Shown in pieces: positions 23,584 to 29,695 of a DNA stretch of 32,054 nt. The position numbers and the translations under genes are program-made. Every line of letters begins with the position of its first letter. Position 1 is the first letter of the stretch. The notes beneath the pieces are model-generated. The model searched no databases. It was not told the DNA's origin and saw nothing but the letters and a program-made list of their open reading frames with translations. This stretch comes from Szabonella alba (GTDB lineage: Bacteria; Pseudomonadota; Alphaproteobacteria; Rhodobacterales; Rhodobacteraceae), in NCBI RefSeq assembly GCF_016765775.1, contig NZ_JAESVN010000017.1, positions 1 through 32,054 on the forward strand, given 5' to 3'.

Positions 23584-23778
23584 ATGCCCGCGCATAAACA
23601 GTCCAGCACAGGAAAACATGTCATCCCCTCCAAGGGGGGCTGGAAGGTGCGCTCTGTCGCAGCCTCTGCCCTGACACAATCCGTTGCCAAGGGCACCAGC
23701 AGCGCGGCGACCAAGGAGGCGATCAAGAGCAACGCGGATCGTCACCGCGAAGCCATGATCCGGCTGGCAAATCGGTAA
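23584..23778 (+). CDS. Small protein upstream of a Doc-like toxin; possible antitoxin
   Basis: This 64-residue basic protein has a start GKHVIPSKGGWKVRSVAASA that resembles DUF2188-type proteins (HV-P--GGW-V). The rest (AATKEAIKSNADRHREAMIR) is a predicted helix like those of short Fic/Doc antitoxins. It lacks the usual DUF2188 ending. The frame overlaps the beginning of the Doc-like frame by about 20 nt, as antitoxin-toxin pairs do. The ribosome binding site before the ATG at 23584 is poor. Function as an antitoxin is inferred from position only. Confidence 0.55.
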   Translation: MPAHKQSSTGKHVIPSKGGWKVRSVAASALTQSVAKGTSSAATKEAIKSNADRHREAMIRLANR

Positions 23779-24154
23779 GCGTCACTATCGACTGACCCTG
23801 CAGGATGCCCTCGATGCCCATGACCTTGCCCTGGGCTATGGCGGCGGGCGGCGGGGCGTTCTGAACCTCGCATCGCTTGAGGGCGCGTTGGGGCGTCCCT
23901 ATCACGGCTATCACCGCGCCATTCACCTGAAATGCGCGGCGCTGCTGCATGGCGTTGCCACGTCGCACGGGTTTTCGGATGGGAACAAGCGGTCTGCATG
24001 GGCCTGCACCTTCGTGCTGATCGACCGCAGCGGCTATAGTCTGGAAACCCTGCCCGGGGACCGGATCGATGATGTGGTGGTCGATGTTGTCGAGCGCAAG
24101 CTGTCGCTGGAGGATCTGGCGGCGTGGTTCAAGGTGAGGCTGGTGCGGGCGTGA
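23759..24154 (+). CDS. Doc-like (Fic family) toxin, start codon not evident
   Basis: The frame YRLTLQDALDAHDLALGYGG ... HGFSDGNKRSAWACTFVLID ... LSLEDLAAWF is a full Doc protein. It has the motif HxFxDGNKR (HGFSDGNKRSA) of the Doc branch of Fic proteins, which phosphorylate EF-Tu. It also has the N-terminal DAL-AHD region and LEGALGRPYHGYH. The frame opens after a TGA at 23756-23758 and has no ATG or GTG before the conserved domain; the first TTG (23888) is inside it. Either expression needs a +1 frameshift from the upstream small ORF, or a non-standard start is used, or the toxin was inactivated by losing its start. The catalytic motif itself looks intact. Confidence 0.75.
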   Translation, partial: SGWQIGKRHYRLTLQDALDAHDLALGYGGGRRGVLNLASLEGALGRPYHGYHRAIHLKCAALLHGVATSHGFSDGNKRSAWACTFVLIDRSGYSLETLPGDRIDDVVVDVVERKLSLEDLAAWFKVRLVRA

Positions 24155-24160
24155 AAGAAT

Positions 24161-24679
24161 TCATTTTCGGATTCGCTGTGTAAATTTAATGTGGGATATA
24201 TCGTCAGGCAAAGGATTACCTTCGGCCTCCTTATTTTTCTCAAGCCGCTCGCCAAGAATAGTGCTCTCAATTCGCATCAAAGCTAAATCTGATGGGTTCG
24301 AATTCGAAGTAAGATCGGATATTTTCGTTAGGTATAGGACATTTTCCTCTGTTGCGCCAAGGCAGGTAAGTTCATCAAATTCTTTTCTTACTCCTTCTAG
24401 AGCAGACTCCCACACCTGACGTTCTTTATCTGTCTCGGATTTACTTAGATTAAAGAACGAAATAGTGTGCTCATCCAGTAGTTGTTTAAGTCTTCTTCTT
24501 TGAAGCTCGCGCCAAATCTCCTCAAGAGTTGTTGCAGGATACTTCTCTTCGAGGGTCGCGACGATCTCAGCATTCATCGACCGGTTGTTCGCCTCAGCGG
24601 CGGCCTTGATGCGCTCTCGCATGCCCTCAGGCGGACGGATCACTATCTGGCCTAGCTCTTCGCGTTTGCTTCTGGTCAT
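24161..24679 (-). CDS. Ribbon-helix-helix (Arc-like) regulator with AT-rich C-terminal part
   Basis: This 172-residue protein starts at the ATG at 24679. Residues ~10-50 (LGQIVIRPPEGMRERIKAAA EANNRSMNAEIVATLEEKYP) form an Arc/Mnt-type RHH domain: a short beta strand, then two helices with the SMNAEI turn. The remaining ~110 residues are charged and helical, with no recognised domain, and are coded by clearly AT-rich DNA unlike the flanks. In phage P22, Arc and Mnt are small RHH repressors of the immunity region. Here the gene is divergent from another RHH gene with dyads in the shared promoter region, so it is the best candidate for the element's repressor. The long C-terminus is unusual for Arc-type proteins. 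Confidence 0.8.
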   Translation of the reverse strand: MTRSKREELGQIVIRPPEGMRERIKAAAEANNRSMNAEIVATLEEKYPATTLEEIWRELQRRRLKQLLDEHTISFFNLSKSETDKERQVWESALEGVRKEFDELTCLGATEENVLYLTKISDLTSNSNPSDLALMRIESTILGERLEKNKEAEGNPLPDDISHIKFTQRIRK

Positions 24680-24688
24680 GACGGCTCT

Positions 24689-24717
24689 CGTTTATGGTTA
24701 GTCACAGATTGTGTCTA
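24689..24717 (-). promoter_or_regulatory. Candidate leftward promoter for the RHH regulator
   Basis: On the minus strand TAGACA (24712-24717) and TAAACG (24689-24694) are separated by exactly 17 nt. Both are imperfect. The dyad at 24701-24715 occupies the spacer and part of the -35. Confidence 0.4.
24701..24715. promoter_or_regulatory. Operator-like dyad 1
   Basis: GTCACAGATTGTGTC has arms CACA/TGTG around GAT. It lies inside the leftward promoter spacer. Confidence 0.55.
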
Positions 24718-24725
24718 CTTTTCGC

Positions 24726-24754
24726 TTGACGCAATACTCACAGATGGTGACTAT
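24726..24754 (+). promoter_or_regulatory. Candidate rightward promoter for the second RHH gene
   Basis: TTGACG (24726-24731, 5 of 6 to consensus) is followed after 17 nt by GACTAT (24749-24754). The dyad at 24737-24751 fills the spacer, which is a repression geometry. Confidence 0.5.
24737..24751. promoter_or_regulatory. Operator-like dyad 2
   Basis: CTCACAGATGGTGAC matches dyad 1 at 11 of 15 positions, including CACAGAT-GTG. It sits between the -35 and -10 of the rightward promoter. Confidence 0.55.
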
Positions 24755-24758
24755 GCTC

Positions 24759-24770
24759 GCACTATGTGAC
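24759..24770. promoter_or_regulatory. Operator-like dyad 3
   Basis: GCACTATGTGAC has CAC/GTG arms with a 3-nt centre, a shorter spacing than dyads 1 and 2. It lies just downstream of the rightward -10. Confidence 0.4.
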
Positions 24771-24804
24771 CAAACGGAGGTCATGCTATGGCATGGAGGT
24801 GGCA

Positions 24805-25020
24805 ATGAAGGTTGTTCAGGTTGGAATTCGCTTTCCGACCGATGTGAAGTCGTGGCTGGAGGATCAAGCGCGACTGAACAGGTCGAGTCAGAACTCGGAA
24901 GTTGTGCGCGCGGTGCGGGCGCAGATGTTGGCAGCGGGGGTCGAGTTTGGCGACCAGCCCCCCGCTGCCGTGAAGGCTCAGAAGAACCATTCGGAGGCAC
25001 AAGACCATGCAGCCGAGTGA
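24805..25020 (+). CDS. Ribbon-helix-helix (Arc-like) regulator, divergent partner
   Basis: This 71-residue protein has an N-terminal RHH domain (KVVQVGIRFPTDVKSWLEDQ ARLNRSSQNSEVVRAVRAQM) in the Arc family pattern RFP-DVK-WL...NRSS-NSEVV. A polar tail follows. The ATG at 24805 is chosen because GGAGGT lies directly upstream; the frame starts earlier, at 24766, without a site. It is divergent from the other RHH gene across 125 nt containing three dyads. The pair recalls a phage immunity switch in which both sides are RHH proteins. It overlaps the following AlpA-like gene by 14 nt. Confidence 0.8.
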   Translation: MKVVQVGIRFPTDVKSWLEDQARLNRSSQNSEVVRAVRAQMLAAGVEFGDQPPAAVKAQKNHSEAQDHAAE

Positions 25021-25234
25021 AACGCAAGAACAGGCAACGCCCGCCACGGCGGCGCGGCTGCTGACTTCGGGCGCGGTGCGCAAGCTCTGCGGCGGGATCT
25101 CGAAGCCGACGCTGCACCGCTGGATGAACCGGCCCGAGCTGGGCTTCCCCAAGCCCATCACCATCGGGCAACGCAATTACTGGCGCGAAAGCGGCATTCT
25201 GGCATGGCTCGATGCGCGCGAGGTGGCGGCATGA
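25007..25234 (+). CDS. AlpA-like helix-turn-helix regulator
   Basis: This 75-residue MerR-like winged-helix protein of the AlpA/excisionase group reads LTSGAVRKLCGGISKPTLHR, WMNRPELGFPKPITIGQRNY, WRESGILAWLDARE. This is the usual pattern of a helix pair, a FPKP-x-IG-R-YW wing and a terminal helix. AlpA proteins activate or excise P4-like and satellite elements. It is in an early operon, with 14-nt overlap upstream and ATGA overlap downstream. Confidence 0.8.
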   Translation: MQPSETQEQATPATAARLLTSGAVRKLCGGISKPTLHRWMNRPELGFPKPITIGQRNYWRESGILAWLDAREVAA

Positions 25235-25431
25235 ACCCGGAACTTCAGCAATATCTGGCCGATCTGCAAAGGAAAGCCATGCGGCTGCAGGTTCTAATCA
25301 GCGCCATGAACGCCTGTCTGGATGATGAAACGCTGCAGGATGCGGTTGTCGCCATGGTGACCGCTGCCGAGGAACTGGCAACCGGCCTGAACCACGGCCT
25401 TGACAGCGTATCAATGCCGGGGGGCAACTGA
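25231..25431 (+). CDS. Small protein of unknown function, tandem paralog A
   Basis: This 66-residue protein starts at the ATG at 25231 in an ATGA overlap with the AlpA-like gene. It is acidic and helical, with no Cys pair or HTH. Its second half (LQVLISAMNACLDDETLQDA ... ELATGLNHGLDSVSMPGG) aligns with the next gene: hydrophobic spacing and the ending GL-xx-LDS-(V/I)-x-(M/L)P-G are shared. The two are probably a tandem duplication. Function unknown. Confidence 0.65.
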   Translation: MNPELQQYLADLQRKAMRLQVLISAMNACLDDETLQDAVVAMVTAAEELATGLNHGLDSVSMPGGN

Positions 25432-25661
25432 TGGGCAATCCGCTTTTGTCGCACATCCAGCGCCAGCATGACGTTGCAATCACTCTGGAAGGGGTGCTGG
25501 AAGCCGTTTCCATCCTCCGGGCCGAGCAACTGGGTGAGAACGCTGTCGATAGCCTGATGGTCGTTGCACTGGATCTGGTTGGGCGGCTGACCCAAGATTT
25601 GGACAGCATAAACCTGCCCGTTGGCCGGGATCGCGCGCTTTACGATCCGCGATCCGCCTGA
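25431..25661 (+). CDS. Small protein of unknown function, tandem paralog B
   Basis: This 76-residue protein starts at the ATG at 25431, sharing one base with the previous stop (TGATG). LEGVLEAVSILRAEQLGENA ... LVGRLTQDLDSINLPVG parallels paralog A. The sequence is diverged, so the duplication is not recent. The two could form a heterodimer. No function can be assigned. Confidence 0.65.
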   Translation: MGNPLLSHIQRQHDVAITLEGVLEAVSILRAEQLGENAVDSLMVVALDLVGRLTQDLDSINLPVGRDRALYDPRSA

Positions 25662-25666
25662 ACCCG

Positions 25667-25969
25667 GTGCCTCGCGGAATGGCTTCTGACAGCACAACAG
25701 GCGATCCTGTGCCGCATGCGGACTGGGTAGGATTCCAGTGGCTTGAGTCCGTTCGGTGCGATGCCTCGCTAACGCCCTTGGCGCGGCTGCTGGCGCATGA
25801 GCTGGCCCTGTCCGTATGGGCCAGCGAAACCGGCCAGCGCAACCCGGATCCCGAGGCGCTGGCGCGGTGTCTCGGGGTGTCGGGTAAGATGATCAGACGG
25901 GCGTTGGCCGAGCTGTGCCGCGCCCGCCATGTCCGGTGCGCTGGTGGCAAAATCGGGGTGCCGTGGTGA
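25667..25969 (+). CDS. Small winged-helix/HTH protein
   Basis: This protein is 100 residues from the GTG at 25667; an ATG at 25679 is an alternative, and neither has a strong ribosome binding site. The C-terminal half (NPDPEALARCLGVSGKMIRR ALAELCRARHV) is a helix-turn-helix of the GntR/MarR-like kind, as in phage replication-region proteins. The N-terminal half (WVGFQWLESVRCDASLTPLA RLLAHELALSVWA) is helical. The stop overlaps the following initiator-like gene (GTGA at 25966-25969), so the two are co-translated. Confidence 0.65.
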   Translation: MPRGMASDSTTGDPVPHADWVGFQWLESVRCDASLTPLARLLAHELALSVWASETGQRNPDPEALARCLGVSGKMIRRALAELCRARHVRCAGGKIGVPW

Positions 25970-26595
25970 GTGTGGTTCTGATGTCAGCGGTATTTGCATA
26001 CCCGGATTTTGCACCGCATGAGAAGCTTGTCATGTTGGCGCTGGCCGATCATGCCGACGAACTGAACGAATGTTTCCCCTCAATTGCGCGGCTGGTGCGG
26101 ATGACCGGCATGAGTGAGCGTGGGGTTCAGCAAGTTATTCGGCGGCTTGAACAGCGGGGGTTCATCGTCACCAGGTCGAACGCCGGGCGCAAGGGATCCA
26201 ACCGATTCAGGTTGTGTCTGCCTGTGCTTCAGGCACCTTCTACCCCCGCACCCGGTGCACCCCCGCACCCGGTGCCCCCCGCACCCGGTGCACCCTACCC
26301 CCGCACCCGGTGCACCCTCACCCCCGCACCCGGTGCACCCAAACCATCAATTAACCATCAAGAACCTTGCGCGCCTGTGGGCGGGCGCGCCCGCGAGGCC
26401 AAGCGCCGGAAGCACGGAAACTCCGATCAAGCCCCAGTTGGAGACCGGAACGCCGTCCTGATGTTGTTTGCTGAGAAAATCAACGCAGGCCGATATGTCG
26501 CGCCCTCTGCCCTGTCCGCGGGGCAGGTGAGAGAGATGCGGGAGCGCGGGCTTGTGACCGAGGAAAGTCTGAAACGATCAGGCCTTGAGGGCTGA
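25966..26595 (+). CDS. Replication-initiator-like HTH protein containing iterons
   Basis: This protein is 209 residues from the GTG at 25966; ATG 25981 is an alternative. The N-terminal domain (FAYPDFAPHEKLVMLALADH ... FPSIARLVRMTGMSERGVQQ VIRRLEQRGFI) is a winged helix of the HTH_36 type found in phage lambda O-like and plasmid initiators. A Pro-rich linker (~residues 92-128) is coded by the iterons. A short C-terminal part (~150-209) ends in a helix similar to those that recruit helicase loaders; that role is inference. The arrangement of HTH, DNA repeats inside the gene and C-terminal partner-binding region parallels lambda O and its origin. No primase or helicase gene is seen nearby. Confidence 0.7.
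   Translation: MSVVLMSAVFAYPDFAPHEKLVMLALADHADELNECFPSIARLVRMTGMSERGVQQVIRRLEQRGFIVTRSNAGRKGSNRFRLCLPVLQAPSTPAPGAPPHPVPPAPGAPYPRTRCTLTPAPGAPKPSINHQEPCAPVGGRAREAKRRKHGNSDQAPVGDRNAVLMLFAEKINAGRYVAPSALSAGQVREMRERGLVTEESLKRSGLEG
26248..26336. repeat. Five palindromic iterons; candidate replication origin
   Basis: The perfect palindrome GCACCCGGTGC occurs at 26248-26258, 26265-26275, 26281-26291, 26303-26313 and 26326-26336, each in a C-rich context. Start-to-start distances are 17, 16, 22 and 23 nt, none a multiple of three, so the copies are read in changing frames. An AT-rich stretch (AAACCATCAATTAACCATCA) begins right after, at 26341. Iterons followed by an AT-rich unwinding region within the initiator gene is the layout of lambdoid origins. 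Confidence 0.7.
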
Positions 26596-26618
26596 TCACG
26601 AAGCGAAAGGAAGCTGGA

Positions 26619-26837
26619 ATGAAAGCTGAGAACTTGAAGGATAACCCGGTCGCGGATCGGCTGGTCGGTATTCCCCAGATCGCGCCGGTGGTCGGGGTCT
26701 GCAACTGCACCCTGCGCAAGATGGCCAAGGCCGGAACCAACGGCATCCCGGTGCGCTGGGTCGGAACGCGCTGGTGGGCCTCGCGGCGTGAGCTGACCGC
26801 ATGGCTGGAAGCGCAGGTTACGGGACCGGGCGCATGA
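26619..26837 (+). CDS. AlpA/excisionase-like HTH protein
   Basis: This 72-residue protein (LVGIPQIAPVVGVCNCTLRK MAKAGTNGIPVRWVGTRWWA SRRELTAWLEAQV) shows the MerR-like HTH with wing and terminal helix seen in excisionases and AlpA. It is the second such gene in the element and may be the excisionase or a late regulator. GAAAGGAAGC upstream is a fair ribosome binding site. It ends in ATGA overlap with the next gene. Confidence 0.7.
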   Translation: MKAENLKDNPVADRLVGIPQIAPVVGVCNCTLRKMAKAGTNGIPVRWVGTRWWASRRELTAWLEAQVTGPGA

Positions 26838-27130
26838 GGCGGGGCGGGCGGGGCTTCCGCACCGGGGGGCAAGGGGCGGCGCAGGTCAACCCGATCTCAC
26901 AGGGATACTTCAAGATCACCACGGGGAGTCTGACGGCGGAACAAGCGCGGGCGATGCGCGGCAAGCCGGGTTCGCTGGGCACTGTGGGCCAGCAGTATTT
27001 CTCGTTGGTCAGGGTGATCGGATCGACCCGGATCTTCATCGGCGATTTCACAACCAGAACCGAGGCCGAGCATGCGGCCCGGTTGATCTGCCGCGATGAG
27101 AACGTGCGGCTGGTGTTCGCCCTCGACTGA
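26834..27130 (+). CDS. Small basic protein of unknown function
   Basis: This 98-residue protein starts at the ATG at 26834, overlapping the previous stop. The N-terminus is Arg/Gly-rich and basic (MRRGGRGFRTGGQGAAQVNP). The rest (YFSLVRVIGSTRIFIGDFTT RTEAEHAARLIC) looks like a small alpha/beta fold. No family is recognised. It is the last gene before the head-module transcript region. Confidence 0.55.
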   Translation: MRRGGRGFRTGGQGAAQVNPISQGYFKITTGSLTAEQARAMRGKPGSLGTVGQQYFSLVRVIGSTRIFIGDFTTRTEAEHAARLICRDENVRLVFALD

Positions 27131-27216
27131 TCCGCGCCGCCCCGGGGGGTGGTCCTGAACTTTGACCCCTTCGCGGGGACCGGCGCGGGGTGGCAAACGC
27201 TAGATTTGCGGTAAAT

Positions 27217-27235
27217 AGGCTTTTTATCAAAGCCT
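27217..27235 (+). terminator. Hairpin before the head module
   Basis: AGGCTTT (27217-27223) and AAAGCCT (27229-27235) form a perfect 7-bp stem with a 5-nt loop. It is in an AT-rich pocket between the early genes and 27262. Confidence 0.4.
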
Positions 27236-27261
27236 TAGACATAAGAAAGGGGATTGAGAGC

Positions 27262-27522
27262 ATGGGCAACGTCGGGGAAATGGGGAAATCGCTGGCGATT
27301 CCGGACGATCCGGCGCCGCTGGATCGGTGGCGGGCGGACGATGTCCTTGAACCGAACCGCGATCTCTGGGGCATGAAGTCAATCGCAAGCTGCCTCGGCG
27401 TGGCCGTCGAAACGGCGCGTCGCTGGGCAAACGATCCGGCCAGCGACCTGCCGGTGACGAAGCCGATGGGCCGGTGGTTTGCGCGCAGCAGGGAGCTGCG
27501 GGCATGGCGGGCGCGGCGCTGA
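27262..27522 (+). CDS. HTH protein, possibly small terminase-like (Nu1/AlpA type)
   Basis: This protein is 86 residues from the ATG at 27262 (AAGGGGA upstream); a GTG at 27190 is in frame but lies before the hairpin. The C-terminal part (WGMKSIASCLGVAVETARRW ANDPASDLPVTKPMGRWFAR SRELRAWR) is a MerR-like winged helix as in AlpA and in lambda Nu1-type small terminase subunits. Its place directly before the portal gene is where a small terminase would be. A large terminase gene does not follow. The terminase idea is positional inference. Confidence 0.6.
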   Translation: MGNVGEMGKSLAIPDDPAPLDRWRADDVLEPNRDLWGMKSIASCLGVAVETARRWANDPASDLPVTKPMGRWFARSRELRAWRARR

Positions 27523-27606
27523 TGTTGCGTTTTGTTGTGAAATGTTGCGTTTTGACTGGTTTTGCCAGCTTGGCCCGGCCTGATTTCGTCCCGCATAAAC
27601 TGAAGG

Positions 27607-28812
27607 ATGAAACTCTGGCCCTTCACCCGCACGGCCCCTGCGCCGGAAACCAAGTCGTTCACCACGGCGTCGAGCTGGGATGAGCTGATCACCGGAAGCG
27701 CGCCCAGTGTTGCGGGGATCGCGGTGACCTCTGCGGAGGCGATGCAGGTGCCGGTGGTCGCGAACGCGGTTCAGCTGATCTCGGAGGCCGTTGCCAGCCT
27801 CGATGTGATGGTGAAGCGGATCGATGGCACCTCGGAAATAGACGTTCCCGATCACCCGCTTCTGCCGCTGCTGCGCGGCGATGCGAATGACTGGACCAGC
27901 GGCTTTGAGCTGATCCGGCAGATCGTCCAGGACGCGCTGACCCGGGATGCCGGCGGCATGGTCTGGGTGAACCGCCCCAACGGCGAGGCGCGCGAACTGG
28001 TGCGCTACCGGCACGGGTTCATTTCCTTCGAGGTCGATCAGAACACCGGGGAACGGCGCTACAAGCTGTCCAGCAACATGATCCCGGCGCGTGATGTGAT
28101 CCACCTTCTGCCGCCTCTCGGCCGCGCGCCCCTGACGCTGGCGCGGGAAGCCATCGGCATCGCGGTGGCACTGGACCGCCATGCGGCCCGACTGTTCTCG
28201 CGGGGGGCTCGGCCTTCCGGTGCGCTGACATTCCCCACGGGGATCGGGGAAAGCGCGGTGAAATCGGGGCTGGCTGCTTGGCGGCAGGCGCATGAGGGCG
28301 AGGATCGGGGCCGCACGGCAGTTCTGCCTGACGGGATCACCTTCCAACCCTACACCTTCAATTCCACCGATGCGCAGTTCCTTGAAAACCGACGGTTCCA
28401 GATCGAGGAAATCGCCCGGATCTTCAACATCCCGGCCCCGATGGTGGGCGATCTGTCGCGCGCGACCTGGTCGAATTCTGAACAGAAGGGCCGGGAATTC
28501 CTGTCCTACACGCTGGAACCTTGGCTGCGCGGCCTCGAGGGGGCCATGCGCCGGGCGCTGTTTTCGGATGCCGAGCGCGCCGATCACGTCATCCGCTTTG
28601 ATCGCGACGACCTGACCCGTGCGGATCTCGCGACCCGGGCCACGGTCATCAACAGCCTGATCGCATCGCGCACCATCAACAGCAATGAGGGGCGCAGCTG
28701 GATCGGTCTGCCGCCGCGCGCGGGCGGCGATGAATTCCTGAACCCGAACATCACCAGTGGCCCGCCCCCGGCCGCTCCGCCAGCGAAGGAACCGACCGAT
28801 GAACCTGAGTGA
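27607..28812 (+). CDS. HK97-family phage portal protein
   Basis: This 401-residue portal protein forms the dodecameric DNA entry ring of the capsid. The start MKLWPF is typical. Family landmarks include AMQVPVVANAVQLISEAVAS, the HPLLPLLRGDAND region, VIHLLPPLG, and the C-terminal IARIFNIPAPMVGDLSRATW SNSEQ...LEPWL segment. The ATG is immediately preceded by GAAGG, too close for an ideal ribosome binding site. The C-terminal Pro-rich tail ends in a 14-nt overlap with the next gene. The length fits HK97-type portals. It is the first large gene of the head module. Confidence 0.92.
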   Translation: MKLWPFTRTAPAPETKSFTTASSWDELITGSAPSVAGIAVTSAEAMQVPVVANAVQLISEAVASLDVMVKRIDGTSEIDVPDHPLLPLLRGDANDWTSGFELIRQIVQDALTRDAGGMVWVNRPNGEARELVRYRHGFISFEVDQNTGERRYKLSSNMIPARDVIHLLPPLGRAPLTLAREAIGIAVALDRHAARLFSRGARPSGALTFPTGIGESAVKSGLAAWRQAHEGEDRGRTAVLPDGITFQPYTFNSTDAQFLENRRFQIEEIARIFNIPAPMVGDLSRATWSNSEQKGREFLSYTLEPWLRGLEGAMRRALFSDAERADHVIRFDRDDLTRADLATRATVINSLIASRTINSNEGRSWIGLPPRAGGDEFLNPNITSGPPPAAPPAKEPTDEPE

Positions 28813-29191
28813 CGTTTCCGCCATTGCCGAGGATCAGGACCGGGGGCGCTGGCTTGACCTTCTGGACCCGTTCGACGGCAAGCCGGTGGGCATCCGCCTG
28901 CTGGTGGCCGGACCCGATTCGATGGTGCAGGCCCGGGCCCGCCTGAAGCTCGCGGATGAGCTGGCCGACATGGCCGATGATGAGGGCCGGGTTTCCGCCG
29001 AGAACCGCGAGACGGCCCGCCTGCGGAACCTCGCGCGCTGTGTCCTCGGCTGGGAGGCCTCCGAGGACGGCAAGCCGGTGCCCTTCAGTTTCGAGGCTGT
29101 CCTGCGCCTGCTGAAGGCCGGGCGCTGGGTGCAGGAACAGGTTGATGATTTCGCGGGATCGCGCCGCGCCTTTGCGAAGGGTGCCGCGTGA
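28799..29191 (+). CDS. Small phage structural-region protein, unassigned
   Basis: This 130-residue protein starts at the ATG at 28799, inside the end of the portal gene. It is soluble and acidic (LLDPFDGKPVGIRLLVAGPD ... ELADMADDEGRVSAENRETA ... VLRLLKAGRWVQEQVDDFAG). It resembles proteins found among phage head and tail genes that look like assembly chaperones; that is a resemblance by eye. It overlaps the protease start by one base with ATG 29191 (four with GTG 29188), so all three are co-translated. Confidence 0.6.
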   Translation: MNLSDVSAIAEDQDRGRWLDLLDPFDGKPVGIRLLVAGPDSMVQARARLKLADELADMADDEGRVSAENRETARLRNLARCVLGWEASEDGKPVPFSFEAVLRLLKAGRWVQEQVDDFAGSRRAFAKGAA

Positions 29192-29694
29192 TGGATCGTA
29201 GCCTGATCGAAACCAAGATCCTTGCCGACGATTCCGGCGCGATCAGTGCGCTGGCATGGCCCTTTGCCGTTCCGGATCGGGTGGGCGACATGATCCAGAA
29301 GGGGGCCTTCGCAGGCATGAAGCTGCCGCTGCCGATGCTCTTTGGCCACGACCAGAATGACCCGGTGGGCGTCTGGGAAGTGGCCGAGGAAAAGGCAGAG
29401 GGCCTGCACCTGAAAGGCCGCCTGCTGGTCGATGATCTGCCCCGCGCGCGTGAGGTCCGCGCGCTGGTGCAGGCCGGTGCGGTGCGCGGGATCTCCATCG
29501 GCTTTGTCACCCGCAAGGCTGACCGGCGCAGCCCGCGCGGTCGGATGATCACGGCCCTCGACCTTATGGAAGCGTCCCTTGTGACGATCCCCATGCATCC
29601 CGGCGCGCGGGTGACCAGCGCGAAAGATGCGGTCTGCGCCCTGCGCTACACCGCCGCCCTTCAACGCGCCATGGCGCAGCTTTCCCGGAGTTAA
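29191..29694 (+). CDS. HK97-family prohead protease
   Basis: This 167-residue maturation protease of the herpesvirus-assemblin-like fold begins ETKILADDSGAISALAWPFA VPDRVGDMIQKGAF. The catalytic His is in PMLFGHDQ and the Ser in GAVRGISIGFV; DLMEASLVTIP follows. It cleaves the capsid N-terminal delta domain during assembly. The ATG at 29191 is taken; GTG 29188 is in frame. It is directly before the capsid gene. Confidence 0.9.
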   Translation: MDRSLIETKILADDSGAISALAWPFAVPDRVGDMIQKGAFAGMKLPLPMLFGHDQNDPVGVWEVAEEKAEGLHLKGRLLVDDLPRAREVRALVQAGAVRGISIGFVTRKADRRSPRGRMITALDLMEASLVTIPMHPGARVTSAKDAVCALRYTAALQRAMAQLSRS

Positions 29695-29695
29695 G

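Noticed and set aside
23529-23732. Minus-strand small ORF with a signal-peptide-like N-terminus
   Set aside because: It is antisense to the small ORF and the dyad in front of the Doc-like frame, and has no ribosome binding site; the hydrophobic start is the shadow of Ala/Lys codons.
26240-26340. Repeat cluster considered as a CRISPR array
   Set aside because: Units are 11-bp palindromes 16-23 nt apart with no unique 30-nt spacers and no cas genes; iterons explain them better.
27379-28824. Long minus-strand frame (481 codons) opposite the portal gene
   Set aside because: It mirrors the GC-rich codon pattern of the portal gene, has Arg/His/Gln-rich unnatural composition and no family motif.
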